Under the pieces are notes generated by a model. The model saw nothing but the letters and a program-made list of their open reading frames with translations. It was not told the DNA's origin and made no database searches. From contig NZ_CP042997.1 of NCBI RefSeq assembly GCF_008087625.1, forward strand, positions 5,580,001-5,644,000: 64,000 bases of DNA, read 5' to 3'. This DNA comes from Aquisphaera giovannonii. Its GTDB lineage: Bacteria; Planctomycetota; Planctomycetia; Isosphaerales; Isosphaeraceae. Of this stretch, positions 8,390 through 17,135 are shown in pieces. The translations under genes were made by a program, and so were the position numbers. Positions within the stretch are counted from its first letter, which is position 1. Every line of letters starts with the position of its first letter.

Positions 8390-10141
8390 TCACTCATTGA
8401 CTCTCGTCTGACGCCGCAGTGTCTCTACTGCCTCTGCTATCAAATCTGCATTGGGTTTACAAGTGTTCCACTCCTTCCAAAATTGTCTAGTGCCACTGCT
8501 TGGATGAATAGCAGGTTTGTCGAGCTTGATACGTGTGGGCAACAGAACTGAGTCGCCTAACATTAAAGCCTCTCCCGTATCCAGCATAGGTAAAATTTCC
8601 GTCAGGCCGGCCATCGAATCTGGCATTAGACGGCGAACGACGGCTTGGTCAGCGTCGTTCGTGAGTCGGAGTATTAGAAAATTGTTGCATTGGCTAAGAA
8701 TTGTCCTACTTACGTCCGATGGTCTTTGGCTCACGACCACGAGAGAAACACCATACTTTCGCCCTTCTTTTGCAATCCTTTCAAAGGTCGCTAAGGCCTG
8801 TCGTTCGACGGCGTCGGCCCCATCTTTCACGGGCAAATACAAGTGAGCTTCGTCGCAGACCAATGTAAAGGGCGTTCGGCTGTCAGCTCTTTGCCAGAAC
8901 TGTAGGTCATAGAGAAGTCGTGCGAACGTGCCTGCGACTATCGGTAGGACATCGGAGGGTACTTCCGAGAAGTCCACAATCTTGATCCCTTTGCGGGCGT
9001 GGTCAGAGCAGAGCAGCTGACTAAGTTGCTTGGCTAGCCATCCGTACTGTTGCGCGTACGAGGGAGGCTGAAACATGAAGCCATATCTTCGGTCTTCAAG
9101 TTTAGCCTGTAAACGAGAGATAAATCTAGTCAGTCGACCCTCCCATTCACCCTTAACTGGATTGTTGTTTGCCCCAGTTCCTTTCTTCGTGTCATCAAGC
9201 AACAGTGCTTCTAGTAAATCTTTGATCTCATAAGGAATAGGAGAATCTACTGTAAAGGTTTTGGCTACAGAATCTTTCCCTTCATTCTCGAGTGTCTTCT
9301 CTTTCAGCATTCGTACGTGTGTCGTAAATCGCGACGCCTGGTTTGGCGCGTTATTATCACTCCGATCCAAGATCATGGAAAGCATTTCATCCCGGTTAAG
9401 AAGCCAGTACGGCAAGAATATAATCCCGCTGTCAGGAGACATTAAATCCCCTGGTCCGGCTATCCTGAAGCCCTGACAATACCCCTCTTTGCCAGCCAGC
9501 GGTTGATACTCGCCGTGCATATCAAGTACTATAAGGTTTGGGTGACGGAGTTTTTTTGCCCTCTCAAGTATTAAAGCGACCGTCCAGCTTTTGCCCGAGC
9601 CAGTGCTGCCGAGAATCGAGGCGTGTCGTTGAAAAAATCGGTCTCCGCTCGCTATAGCCGTCGCGTCTGGGTCAATGATGAATCTTCCTAGCTGAAGCTG
9701 CTCTTCTTTTGCTATATCTGCTCCAAGCAGGCCCATGAAACGTTGAAGGTTGGCGGCCTCAATCAGATAGCAATCTCTACCAATCTGGGGAAAGGAATCG
9801 GCACCTCTCTTGAAGCGATTCTTTTCAGCACCATCTACTGTCCTGAATGTACCTATCAGAATTACGCGAACCAAGTCGTTGGGCTGCAATCCCAATTCAA
9901 TCTCAGAACCAGAATCTCCTACTGCGTCGAGCATGCCTTCACGAAGTGTACGCGTGACGCGCTCGACGATGCCAATCAGATATTCCTGCTCTGTAGCACC
10001 CCGGATCGCAATCAATTCGCCGATACCGACGCGGGTGACAACGGATTGATTGGCCGCATCGATCAATACGCGGCTCGTGTCGACTGCGGCGACATGCCCG
10101 ATTGAATCGTCCTCGTTGAACTGTAAGGCTGGTTTAATCAT
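8390..10141 (-). CDS. HerA-type ATPase of a SIR2-HerA antiphage system
   Basis: A 583-residue HerA/FtsK-like ATPase. The N-terminal HAS-barrel region comes first (GHVAAVDTSRVLIDAA, IGIVERVTRTL). Walker A is GSTGSGKS (178-185), then LIVLDMHGEY. Walker B is FTLVCDE (425-431) with EAHLYLP, followed by VVSQRPSD (about 470-476) and the sensor-like LRLTNDADQ. HerA forms hexamers that translocate DNA; next to a SIR2 protein it forms a defence complex that depletes NAD or cuts nucleic acid on infection (established for SIR2-HerA, also called Nezha). ATG 10141 overlaps the SIR2 stop (ATGA). Base composition is far more AT-rich than the flanks, a strong sign of transfer. Confidence 0.9.
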   Translation of the reverse strand: MIKPALQFNEDDSIGHVAAVDTSRVLIDAANQSVVTRVGIGELIAIRGATEQEYLIGIVERVTRTLREGMLDAVGDSGSEIELGLQPNDLVRVILIGTFRTVDGAEKNRFKRGADSFPQIGRDCYLIEAANLQRFMGLLGADIAKEEQLQLGRFIIDPDATAIASGDRFFQRHASILGSTGSGKSWTVALILERAKKLRHPNLIVLDMHGEYQPLAGKEGYCQGFRIAGPGDLMSPDSGIIFLPYWLLNRDEMLSMILDRSDNNAPNQASRFTTHVRMLKEKTLENEGKDSVAKTFTVDSPIPYEIKDLLEALLLDDTKKGTGANNNPVKGEWEGRLTRFISRLQAKLEDRRYGFMFQPPSYAQQYGWLAKQLSQLLCSDHARKGIKIVDFSEVPSDVLPIVAGTFARLLYDLQFWQRADSRTPFTLVCDEAHLYLPVKDGADAVERQALATFERIAKEGRKYGVSLVVVSQRPSDVSRTILSQCNNFLILRLTNDADQAVVRRLMPDSMAGLTEILPMLDTGEALMLGDSVLLPTRIKLDKPAIHPSSGTRQFWKEWNTCKPNADLIAEAVETLRRQTRVNE

Positions 10142-11199
10142 GGCTCCAAGACATCCTGAATGAAATGGCCCAGGTCCCATATTGAGGCGCCCGGGATTGA
10201 TTCGACACCATTTTTGCTGATGACCTTTGTGCCTAGGTGGTCGGGTGCCGCGCACAAGGCTGTCAGCCGGCCCGAGCCTTTAGCCAACTTCTCGGCATGT
10301 GGAGTGAGACTATGCGTTAGCACCAATGCTGGCTTTCCTCTTTCAAGTTCTGACTCAAGGTGGGTTTGGAGGTGCGCGTCATTGAAGCCAAAGCCCAGTA
10401 TCAGATATCTGGATGCCTTATCGATTTCACGATTGGCGCGCTCGCGATGTGAATCAAACGGCTTGTTATAGCCGTCGCGATACTTGTTTAGACCGGGTGT
10501 AATAATAAGTCGTTGGAGACCCAATGGGAAAGGGCAGCGGACAGGTCCAGAATGATGCTGATACCAATCGAGGCTTCCGTGAGGCTTTAGTACGACGGCA
10601 TGCTTGCTGATGTTTAATTTTACACCTGTCTTTGTTTTGTCTATCCTTTTGCAGAGGAGCAGGTGAGAAGATTCTGGATCCAGGCGACCAAAATGTTGGC
10701 CTACAAAGAGCGTATTCAAAGAAAGGCCGGATTGCTCTACGGCTACCTCGACGAGTCGATCGTAGTTTGTAGTTACGATAGGAATTCCGTTCTCAGGCTT
10801 TAGTAGATGTGGTATAAGTCTGGTGAGCCGAAGCGTTTTGTTGCCATTAACAACTTGCTCAATGACTTGCCTTTCCGCCTCTAGGATTAATTTGCTTGTC
10901 AACTCGACGATGACTGCTTCAAGTGCGTCACTCGGTCTGTTTCGTGACAGGGCGGATTCGAGGTCAATGTTATTTTTCAAATCGCTCGCAATGGGAGACC
11001 ACTCGGGTTGGACTTCGCTCGTGATTCGATTCGGTACGTTCTCTAGTAGATGGTCAGCCAGCTTACCCATACCTGGAATGCCTTCTGCTGCAGAGAGGCC
11101 AGATCCCACAATGATGGCCAAGCCATCACTGAAATGGCCTTGCAGCTGCCGCTTGAACTCATTTAGATCCATTGTGCGATCGGTCGATTCCCAAGACAT
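10138..11199 (-). CDS. SIR2-like NADase subunit of a SIR2-HerA antiphage system
   Basis: A 353-residue SIR2-fold protein. Motifs in order: VGSGLSAAEGIPGM (31-44, the NAD-binding GSGxS loop), VTTNYDRLVE (142-151), LKPHGSLDWY (205-214, with the catalytic His equivalent) and LGFGFNDAHL (268-277). Defence SIR2 proteins hydrolyse NAD+ when triggered by phage, causing abortive infection. The Asn (TNYD) and His (PHGS) needed for NADase activity are present. It is the first gene of the pair and is coupled to HerA through ATGA. An internal ATG at 11172 (MDLNEFKRQL) is an alternative start. Like HerA it is much lower in GC than neighbouring genes. Confidence 0.88.
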   Translation of the reverse strand: MSWESTDRTMDLNEFKRQLQGHFSDGLAIIVGSGLSAAEGIPGMGKLADHLLENVPNRITSEVQPEWSPIASDLKNNIDLESALSRNRPSDALEAVIVELTSKLILEAERQVIEQVVNGNKTLRLTRLIPHLLKPENGIPIVTTNYDRLVEVAVEQSGLSLNTLFVGQHFGRLDPESSHLLLCKRIDKTKTGVKLNISKHAVVLKPHGSLDWYQHHSGPVRCPFPLGLQRLIITPGLNKYRDGYNKPFDSHRERANREIDKASRYLILGFGFNDAHLQTHLESELERGKPALVLTHSLTPHAEKLAKGSGRLTALCAAPDHLGTKVISKNGVESIPGASIWDLGHFIQDVLEP

Positions 11200-11226
11200 G
11201 GGATTTGGCTTTTCCAGCCGCGGTTG

Positions 11227-11235
11227 ACTATAGCA
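11227..11235 (-). promoter_or_regulatory. Possible extended -10 promoter of the SIR2-HerA operon
   Basis: On the minus strand the sequence reads TGCTATAGT, an extended -10 (TGn plus TATAGT), about 28 bases before the SIR2 start. A TTGAAA lies further upstream but at about 22 bases spacing, too far for a standard -35. Only the extended -10 supports this call. Confidence 0.35.
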
Positions 11236-11302
11236 TCCTATCAGTCGGGGGCTTTTTCAAGGCTTCGGAAAAAATAGACGGAGATGGCCAGAAAGTGTGG
11301 GA

Positions 11303-11563
11303 GCCAACGGGGCAGGAGCCAACGAGGAGCCAACGGGGAGAGGGGCCAACGGGGTCATTCTGGAGGAGCCAACGGGGTCGGAGCCAACGGGGTCATTCTG
11401 GTCACGGGGAGCCAACGGGGTCATTCTGGGGAGCCAACGGGGTCAGGGGGAGCAAACGGGGGAGCCAAGGGGGGGGAGCCAAAGGGGTCAGGGGGGGAGC
11501 CAAAGGGGTCAGAGCGGGGGGGAGCCAAAGGGGTCATGGGGAGCCAAAGGGGTCATTCTGGTC
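11303..11563 (+). repeat. GAGCCAACGGGGTCATTCTG repeat cluster, right (about a dozen copies)
   Basis: The unit GAGCCAACGGGGTCATTCTG recurs with truncated forms (GGAGCCAACGGGG) and a drift to GAGCCAAAGGGGTCA toward the right end. Copies are packed with 0-15 intervening bases. The orientation is opposite to the cluster at 6304-6398, so the two clusters face each other across the SIR2-HerA region. All three forward frames stay open through the array, which follows from its lack of stop codons and is not a sign of coding. Confidence 0.88.
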
Positions 11564-11598
11564 ATCCGCAGCAGACTGGGTAATATAGGCCGCGATGG

Positions 11599-12225
11599 TC
11601 AGCTGTGAGGGAGCCCCGCGATTCGGAAGTCGGCGCCCTCGGTAGTGTCCGGCGTCTCGCCTTCGGGGCGGAGCTCGGGGTCGAGGGCTTCGAACGGGTT
11701 GATCCGCACGGACCGGTCGGGGAAGCGGGCGACGATCTCGAGCTGGCCGCCCATGGCCTCGATGAAGCCCCGCAGCGTGCTCAGGTCCATGTCGCTGCGG
11801 CGCTCGAGCCTGGAGATGGCGGCCTGGTTGACGTGCAGGGTCTTCGCCAGCTCCGCCTGCGTCTGCTCGCGGGCCTCGCGCAACTGGCGGAGAGTCGCCT
11901 CCTCGGCGATCAGCTCCGCCGCCCGGTCGCGGACGGCTTGCTGCTCGGCCGCCGGCAGGGTGGCCAGGTCATCTTCGAGCCGCGTCGTCTTTCGTGCCTC
12001 ATTGCCCCAGGCGTTCGAGGTGCCGGCGGAATCGCTCGTCGGCGATGGGGATGAAGGTCCTGTACCAGCGCCTGTCGCCCGCTTGTTGCCGCCGATCAAT
12101 GGGATAGCCGCCCGATTCGGATCGAAGGCGAAGAGGAGTCGCCAGGGATCGTCCTGGTATTGCACCCGCCGTTCTTTGATACTGGCGAGCCCCGAACCCT
12201 GGTGAGGCCGCTGGCGCTCGATCAC
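11599..12225 (-). CDS. XRE/HTH antitoxin in an ORF fused to a toxin remnant
   Basis: One open frame of 208 residues from a GTG at 12225. The second half (from about residue 75) is an XRE-type antitoxin: LREAREQTQAELAKTLHVNQ, AAISRLERRSDMDLSTLRGF, then FIEAMGGQLEIVARFPD and VRINPFEAL. This is the usual partner of RelE-like toxins of the phage-derived Gp49/HigB class. No in-frame ATG opens the antitoxin; an ATG at the expected ATGA junction (11999-12002) is out of frame. The antitoxin may be made from a non-canonical start or as a fusion with the toxin remnant. The HTH itself looks intact. It lies downstream of the HNH gene, whose stop overlaps the GTG. Confidence 0.6.
   Translation of the reverse strand: MIERQRPHQGSGLASIKERRVQYQDDPWRLLFAFDPNRAAIPLIGGNKRATGAGTGPSSPSPTSDSAGTSNAWGNEARKTTRLEDDLATLPAAEQQAVRDRAAELIAEEATLRQLREAREQTQAELAKTLHVNQAAISRLERRSDMDLSTLRGFIEAMGGQLEIVARFPDRSVRINPFEALDPELRPEGETPDTTEGADFRIAGLPHS
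11999..12225 (-). pseudogene. Truncated, frameshifted RelE/HigB-type toxin
   Basis: The first frame gives RRVQYQDDPWRLLFAFDPNR and AAIPLIGGNK, the typical core of these toxins. After GGNK the expected continuation, DRRWYRTFIPIAD followed by ERFRRHLERLGQ and a stop at 11999, is present in another frame. A net one-base deletion (or two-base insertion) near 12085 would explain it. About 40-50 N-terminal residues that the family normally has are also missing, because the HNH gene ends exactly where the remnant begins. The toxin should be inactive. Confidence 0.75.
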
Positions 12226-12623
12226 GGGTATAGCTGGAGCTTCATCCAGGAGATCCTCGCGATCCGCTGGACGTCCCGATTCCTCTGCAGGGCCGCCACG
12301 GCGACGCGACCGATCGCCGTCGGGCCGCGGATGGAGCCCTCGTCGCGATCGACCTGGAAATGTTCATTCCAGACGTCGAGCCGCGGATGGAAGAGCGGGG
12401 CGACTTCCTCGGTCACCTCGTCTTTCGCGTGCTGCCGGTCGGACTTGAACAGGTTGCACGCCCGGCAGGCCAGGGCCAGGTTGGACTCCTCGTCGGAGCC
12501 CCCTCTCGAGCTGGGCACGATGTGCTCCACCTCGAACGGGAGATTGAAGATGACCTCCGGGGCTCGGCAGTATTCGCAACGGTGGCCGGCTCGCTCGGCG
12601 ACGGCCGCGTACGGCTTGCTCAC
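12222..12623 (-). CDS. HNH endonuclease
   Basis: A 133-residue HNH nuclease. A zinc-binding CEYC pair is followed by FEVEHIVPSSRGGSDEESNL (catalytic His in VEHIVP, Asn in SNL) and the second pair CRAC with NLFKSD. The C-terminal extension (APLFHPRLDVWNEHF, TAIGRVAVAALQRNR) is usual for small HNH proteins of cyanobacteria and planctomycetes. GTG start at 12623 overlaps the stop of the upstream small gene (GTGA), so the two are co-translated. The substrate is unknown; many relatives stand alone outside restriction systems. Confidence 0.85.
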   Translation of the reverse strand: MSKPYAAVAERAGHRCEYCRAPEVIFNLPFEVEHIVPSSRGGSDEESNLALACRACNLFKSDRQHAKDEVTEEVAPLFHPRLDVWNEHFQVDRDEGSIRGPTAIGRVAVAALQRNRDVQRIARISWMKLQLYP

Positions 12624-12982
12624 GACGAGAGTTCGCGGAGGAGGGCGTCGGCCCGCTCGGTCGCGGCGCGGACCTCGGCGTCGATCAACCGGGCGAGTTC
12701 CGCTTCCTTCTGCTCGGTCAGCGCGGAATCGCCAGCCGCGGCCTCCCGTTTCCTTCCCATGAGCTCTCGCAAGCGGCCTCGCTGCTCCGCGGTGAAGTAG
12801 CGGTCGGGGGCCATCCCTCGGACGATCACGAGGGTCTGGCCATCCTCCTGGGGGAGTTGCGAGGCGAGCGCATCCAGCGCCTCGCCAGCCGTACGGCCCG
12901 CAGCCTGGATGCCCGCGGCAAGGGCACGGTACTCCATGGACGACGGGCCGGACGATTCATGCAACAGGGAGACTCGGGTCAT
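12620..12982 (-). CDS. Small helical protein coupled to the HNH nuclease; function unknown
   Basis: A 120-residue protein. The middle (QTLVIVRGMAPDRYFTAEQ) looks globular, and the C-terminal half (RLRELMGRKREAAAGDS, KEAELARLIDAEVRAATERA) is charged and alpha-helical, possibly a coiled coil. The start at 12982 is chosen because GAGG lies 6 bases upstream; ATGs at 12994 and 12937 are alternatives. It shares a GTGA overlap with the HNH gene, so a joint function is likely. I do not recognise a family. Confidence 0.65.
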   Translation of the reverse strand: MTRVSLLHESSGPSSMEYRALAAGIQAAGRTAGEALDALASQLPQEDGQTLVIVRGMAPDRYFTAEQRGRLRELMGRKREAAAGDSALTEQKEAELARLIDAEVRAATERADALLRELSS

Positions 12983-13250
12983 CGCGCACCTCATTCCTTC
13001 ATGTCCAGATTCTACCTGGGGCCTCGGCGATCCGCGACACCATCAGCCGGCGTGGTTGCGCCACGATCCTATAGGGACGGTGAATAGGGGGATGCCAGGA
13101 CTTTCTCGATGCCTTCGGCGATCCAGGTAAAATAGGCTGTCTGATGGTCATGGCGTTCGGCCTCATCGGGGTTCGCGCCGGGGGGCGATCGGGCTATGCT
13201 CCGGGCATTCAGGAATTCCACACCTTCGACTTGCGGACGGAGCCGCCACG

Positions 13251-14408
13251 ATGCGCGTCCTGATTGTCACCTCGTTCCCGATCCCCGGCGAGTATGACGG
13301 CACGGCGATGCTGCCGATCAAGATCCTGCGGGCGCTGAAGTCCCGCGGGGTGGACGTGGCGGTGGCGTACCTGCGGCTGAGGCCTTCCAAGGGGCTGGCG
13401 ACGGTCGTCGAGGACTTCGAGGGGACGCCGGTGTTCAACGTCCCGCCGGTCGGCTGGGTGGGGGGCTCGGCGCTCCTGAAGATCGCCCGGGAGTGGCCGT
13501 TCGACGTGGTCCACGCCCAGCATTACGGCGGGGCGACGCGGGCGTATGCCGCCTGCCGGCGCGGGCAATGGCCGCTCGTGTACGAGATCCACTCGCTGCT
13601 GGGCGAGGAGGTGGAGCGCGACCGCCTGGGGCGGGGGCCGGTCTTCCGGGCGTACCTCGCGGTCGAGAAGAAGGTCTTCCGCCACGCGGCTCAGGTGATC
13701 GCGCTGGGCGAGCCGGTGAAGCGGGTCGTCGTGGAGAAGAAGGGGGTGCCGGAGGACCGGGTGAGCGTCATCTACCCGGGCATCGACCTGGGCGAGTACG
13801 AGCGGCCGGGGCGGCCCGCCGAGATCCCGGGCGTCGGGCCCGAGCACGCGGTGATCATGTACGTCGGCAGCATCGTCCACCCGAACCAGGGGGTCCCGAT
13901 CCTCGTCGAGTCGCTGCCGAGGATCTTCGAAGCCCGCCCCGACGCCCGCTGCGTCCTCGTGGGCGGGCCGGCGGACGCGGGCGAGCGGTATCGCGCCCAG
14001 CTCGGGGAGCACGGGGACAGGCTCGTCGTCCTGACCGGGCAGACGCCGGAGCAGGTCGTCGCGCTGACCCGCCGCGCCGACGTGCTCGTGCACCCTCGGC
14101 TCGCCTGCGTGGAGAACTACTCGGTGCAGAGCAAGATCGCCGTGTACCTGGCGGCGGGCCGGCCGATCGTCGCGACCGACTTCGGCGACTACAAGCACCT
14201 GCTGGGCGACACCGGCGCGGGGCTGCTGACCGACGTCGCGCCCGGGCCGATCGCCGAGGGCATCCTCCGCGTCCTGGGCGACCCGGGCCTCGCCGCCTCG
14301 CTCGCCGCCGCCTGCGGGCCGGTCGCCCGCGAGCATTTCGGCATGGACCGGAACATCGGCCGGTACCTCGAGGTGTACGACCGGGCGATGGCCGCCGGGC
14401 CGCGTTGA
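13251..14408 (+). CDS. Glycosyltransferase, GT-B fold, family 4-like
   Basis: A 385-residue GT-B enzyme. The N-domain starts MRVLIVTSFPIPGEYDGTA, followed by FDVVHAQHYGGATRAYAACR and PLVYEIHSLLGEEVE. The C-domain has VSVIYPGIDLGEY (linker), VIMYVGSIVHPNQGVPILVE and RCVLVGGPADAGERYRA. The donor-binding segment ADVLVHPRLACVENYSVQSK, IAVYLAAGRPIVATDFG corresponds to the family's E-x7-E region. It should transfer a sugar from a nucleotide-sugar donor onto an envelope or exported glycan. It stands alone, with no glycan cluster around it. The ATG at 13251 opens the first Rossmann strand. Confidence 0.85.
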   Translation: MRVLIVTSFPIPGEYDGTAMLPIKILRALKSRGVDVAVAYLRLRPSKGLATVVEDFEGTPVFNVPPVGWVGGSALLKIAREWPFDVVHAQHYGGATRAYAACRRGQWPLVYEIHSLLGEEVERDRLGRGPVFRAYLAVEKKVFRHAAQVIALGEPVKRVVVEKKGVPEDRVSVIYPGIDLGEYERPGRPAEIPGVGPEHAVIMYVGSIVHPNQGVPILVESLPRIFEARPDARCVLVGGPADAGERYRAQLGEHGDRLVVLTGQTPEQVVALTRRADVLVHPRLACVENYSVQSKIAVYLAAGRPIVATDFGDYKHLLGDTGAGLLTDVAPGPIAEGILRVLGDPGLAASLAAACGPVAREHFGMDRNIGRYLEVYDRAMAAGPR

Positions 14409-14832
14409 CGGCGGGAGGGGCCGTCCCGGACCCCGGATCCTCATTCGACGCTCCGCCGCGGTGCGCCCATGAACACGGCGCGAGCGGCGGCGAGGGGGCC
14501 CTGGCGGCTCCCGTCGGGCGGCCTCGCCGCGATCCCTCCCCCGCTCGGCCGGCGCCATGCTTCCGTGGAGGGACAAGCCAGCATGGCAATCCCCAGTGCG
14601 TAGGGCCGTGGGGCGTGCGTGGCGTCGGATGCGGCCCGCCGTGGCGGTCGCACCACGCGGCGGGGAACTCTCGGGTTGTAGCGATTGCAGGGGTCGGGCC
14701 GGGCTGCGGCAAAAAGAACTCTCCTGCTCCGATGAAGCCAATTTCATCAGGAATCCGATGACTTCCGACAATTCCGGACGTGATGGACGGCGAGGCGCCG
14801 GTGCCCGTCGCCCCACCCCGTGGAAGTCGTGA
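14409..14832. other. Intergenic gap without a supported gene
   Basis: About 420 bases between the glycosyltransferase and the barrel-protein gene. The frames here look like chance frames. A TGGCAATCCCCAGTGC string near 14583-14598 resembles a sigma-54 site but has the wrong GG-GC spacing (11 instead of 10). Confidence 0.45.
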
Positions 14833-14854
14833 AGGGGATCGAGGCCGATCCCCT
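14833..14854 (+). promoter_or_regulatory. Leader hairpin upstream of the barrel-protein gene
   Basis: AGGGGATCG, a four-base loop AGGC and CGATCCCCT form a perfect 9-bp stem. It ends 12 bases before the AGGAGG ribosome-binding site of the gene at 14879. The position would suit a translation or stability control element. No U-tract follows, so it is not a classic terminator. Confidence 0.5.
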
Positions 14855-14878
14855 CCCATCGGATCAGGAGGATCCGCG

Positions 14879-15940
14879 ATGCACTGGCTGGTCCTGCTTG
14901 CCGCGTCCCTGGGCCAGGTTGCGCCCCCGAACCCCGCGCCGATGATGCCCGCCACCGCCCCCGCCCCCGTCGCCGAGTCATCCGGCCCGGCGGCCGCCGC
15001 GACCGCGGCCGTGGAGTCCGCCGTGGCCGACGCCGCGGCCCCCGAGGTGAGCTTCGGCGCACCCGTCGTGCCCATGGTCCCCGCCGCCGCCCCGTACGGC
15101 GCGGCCGCCCCCAACTTCAACGAGGCCCGCGGCCTCTTCGAGAGCGACCACGCCTTCGACGGCTTCGTCGGCCCGATGACCGACCCGATCCAGGCCAAGG
15201 ACGCCCGCTCGCTCACCGAGGCCCGGTTCCTCTTCCTCAGCAACTGGGCCCGGCCCGGCACCCCGGTGGTCGGCCGCGGGACCTACCAGGTGTACGCCCT
15301 CCAGCTCCGCCTGGCGGTGACGGAGCGGCTCCAGCTCTTCGCCGACAAGGACGGCATCGTCCGGTTCTCGCCCAATCCGGGCCGGTCGGTGACCGGGCTG
15401 GCGAACCTCGCCGCCGGCGCCAAGTACGTCTTCATCCGGGACGTGGAGGACCAGTTCCTGTTCTCCGGTGCCGTCCAGTACGAGGCCCCGACCGGCTACG
15501 CCAACATCTTCCAGAACCAGGGCTCGGGCCTGCTGGGCGTCTACGGGATCTTCGCCAAGCAGTTCGGCGACAACTTGCACATCCAGGGGCAGTTCGGCCA
15601 GAACATCGCGATGCAGACCCAGCAGAACGGCTACTTCTACACGCACCTGCACGCCGACTACCGGCTCGGCAAGTTCGTCCCGTTCTTCGAGGCCAACTGG
15701 TTCTACTACAACCAGGGCGCCCACTACCTGCCGGCCTCCATCGGCATGGAAGGCGCGGGGTTCATCAACCTGGGCACGTCCGGGTTCACGGGCGACAGCA
15801 TCGTCACCCTCGCCCCCGGCTTCAAGTACGACTTCAACCAGCACCTGGAGCTGGGCACCTGCTACCAGTTCCCGGTCAGCCCCGAGCACAAGTCGCTGTA
15901 CGGCGACCAGCTGATCGTGGACCTGATCCTCCGCTATTGA
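14879..15940 (+). CDS. Predicted outer-membrane beta-barrel protein
   Basis: A 353-residue exported protein. The short signal peptide MHWLVLLAASLGQVA is followed by a Pro/Ala-rich linker to about residue 80. The rest alternates polar and hydrophobic residues as in beta-barrel strands, with many aromatic residues, e.g. GTYQVYALQLRLAVTERLQL, QFLFSGAVQYEAPTGYANIF, GYFYTHLHADYRLGKFVPFF and FEANWFYYNQGAHYLPA. It ends in a C-terminal aromatic (VDLILRY), the outer-membrane insertion signal. The AGGAGG site 7 bases before the ATG fixes the start. The cargo is unknown; phylum relatives are annotated as transporter-like barrels. Confidence 0.75.
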   Translation: MHWLVLLAASLGQVAPPNPAPMMPATAPAPVAESSGPAAAATAAVESAVADAAAPEVSFGAPVVPMVPAAAPYGAAAPNFNEARGLFESDHAFDGFVGPMTDPIQAKDARSLTEARFLFLSNWARPGTPVVGRGTYQVYALQLRLAVTERLQLFADKDGIVRFSPNPGRSVTGLANLAAGAKYVFIRDVEDQFLFSGAVQYEAPTGYANIFQNQGSGLLGVYGIFAKQFGDNLHIQGQFGQNIAMQTQQNGYFYTHLHADYRLGKFVPFFEANWFYYNQGAHYLPASIGMEGAGFINLGTSGFTGDSIVTLAPGFKYDFNQHLELGTCYQFPVSPEHKSLYGDQLIVDLILRY

Positions 15941-16015
15941 GTGCCCTCCGCCGGCATGCCGGGGCCGAGGCGGGGCGGGATTGACCGCCCTCGTCGCCGG
16001 CCCCGTGCCGCATCC

Positions 16016-17080
<1,065 letters not shown>

Positions 17081-17135
17081 GGGGCATACTCCGAGGGCGG
17101 GACGGGTGCTTCGTGACGGCCCGGGCCGGCGGCGG

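Noticed and set aside
11303-11563. CRISPR array
   Set aside because: Units are packed with irregular short gaps, with no equal-length unique spacers and no cas genes.
11284-11583. Gly/Gln-rich open frames through the right repeat cluster (GANGVGANGVI type)
   Set aside because: They follow from a stop-free tandem repeat and occur in all three forward frames; no ribosome site or conserved domain.
14583-14598. Sigma-54 promoter
   Set aside because: GG to GC spacing is 11, not 10, and no matching downstream context.
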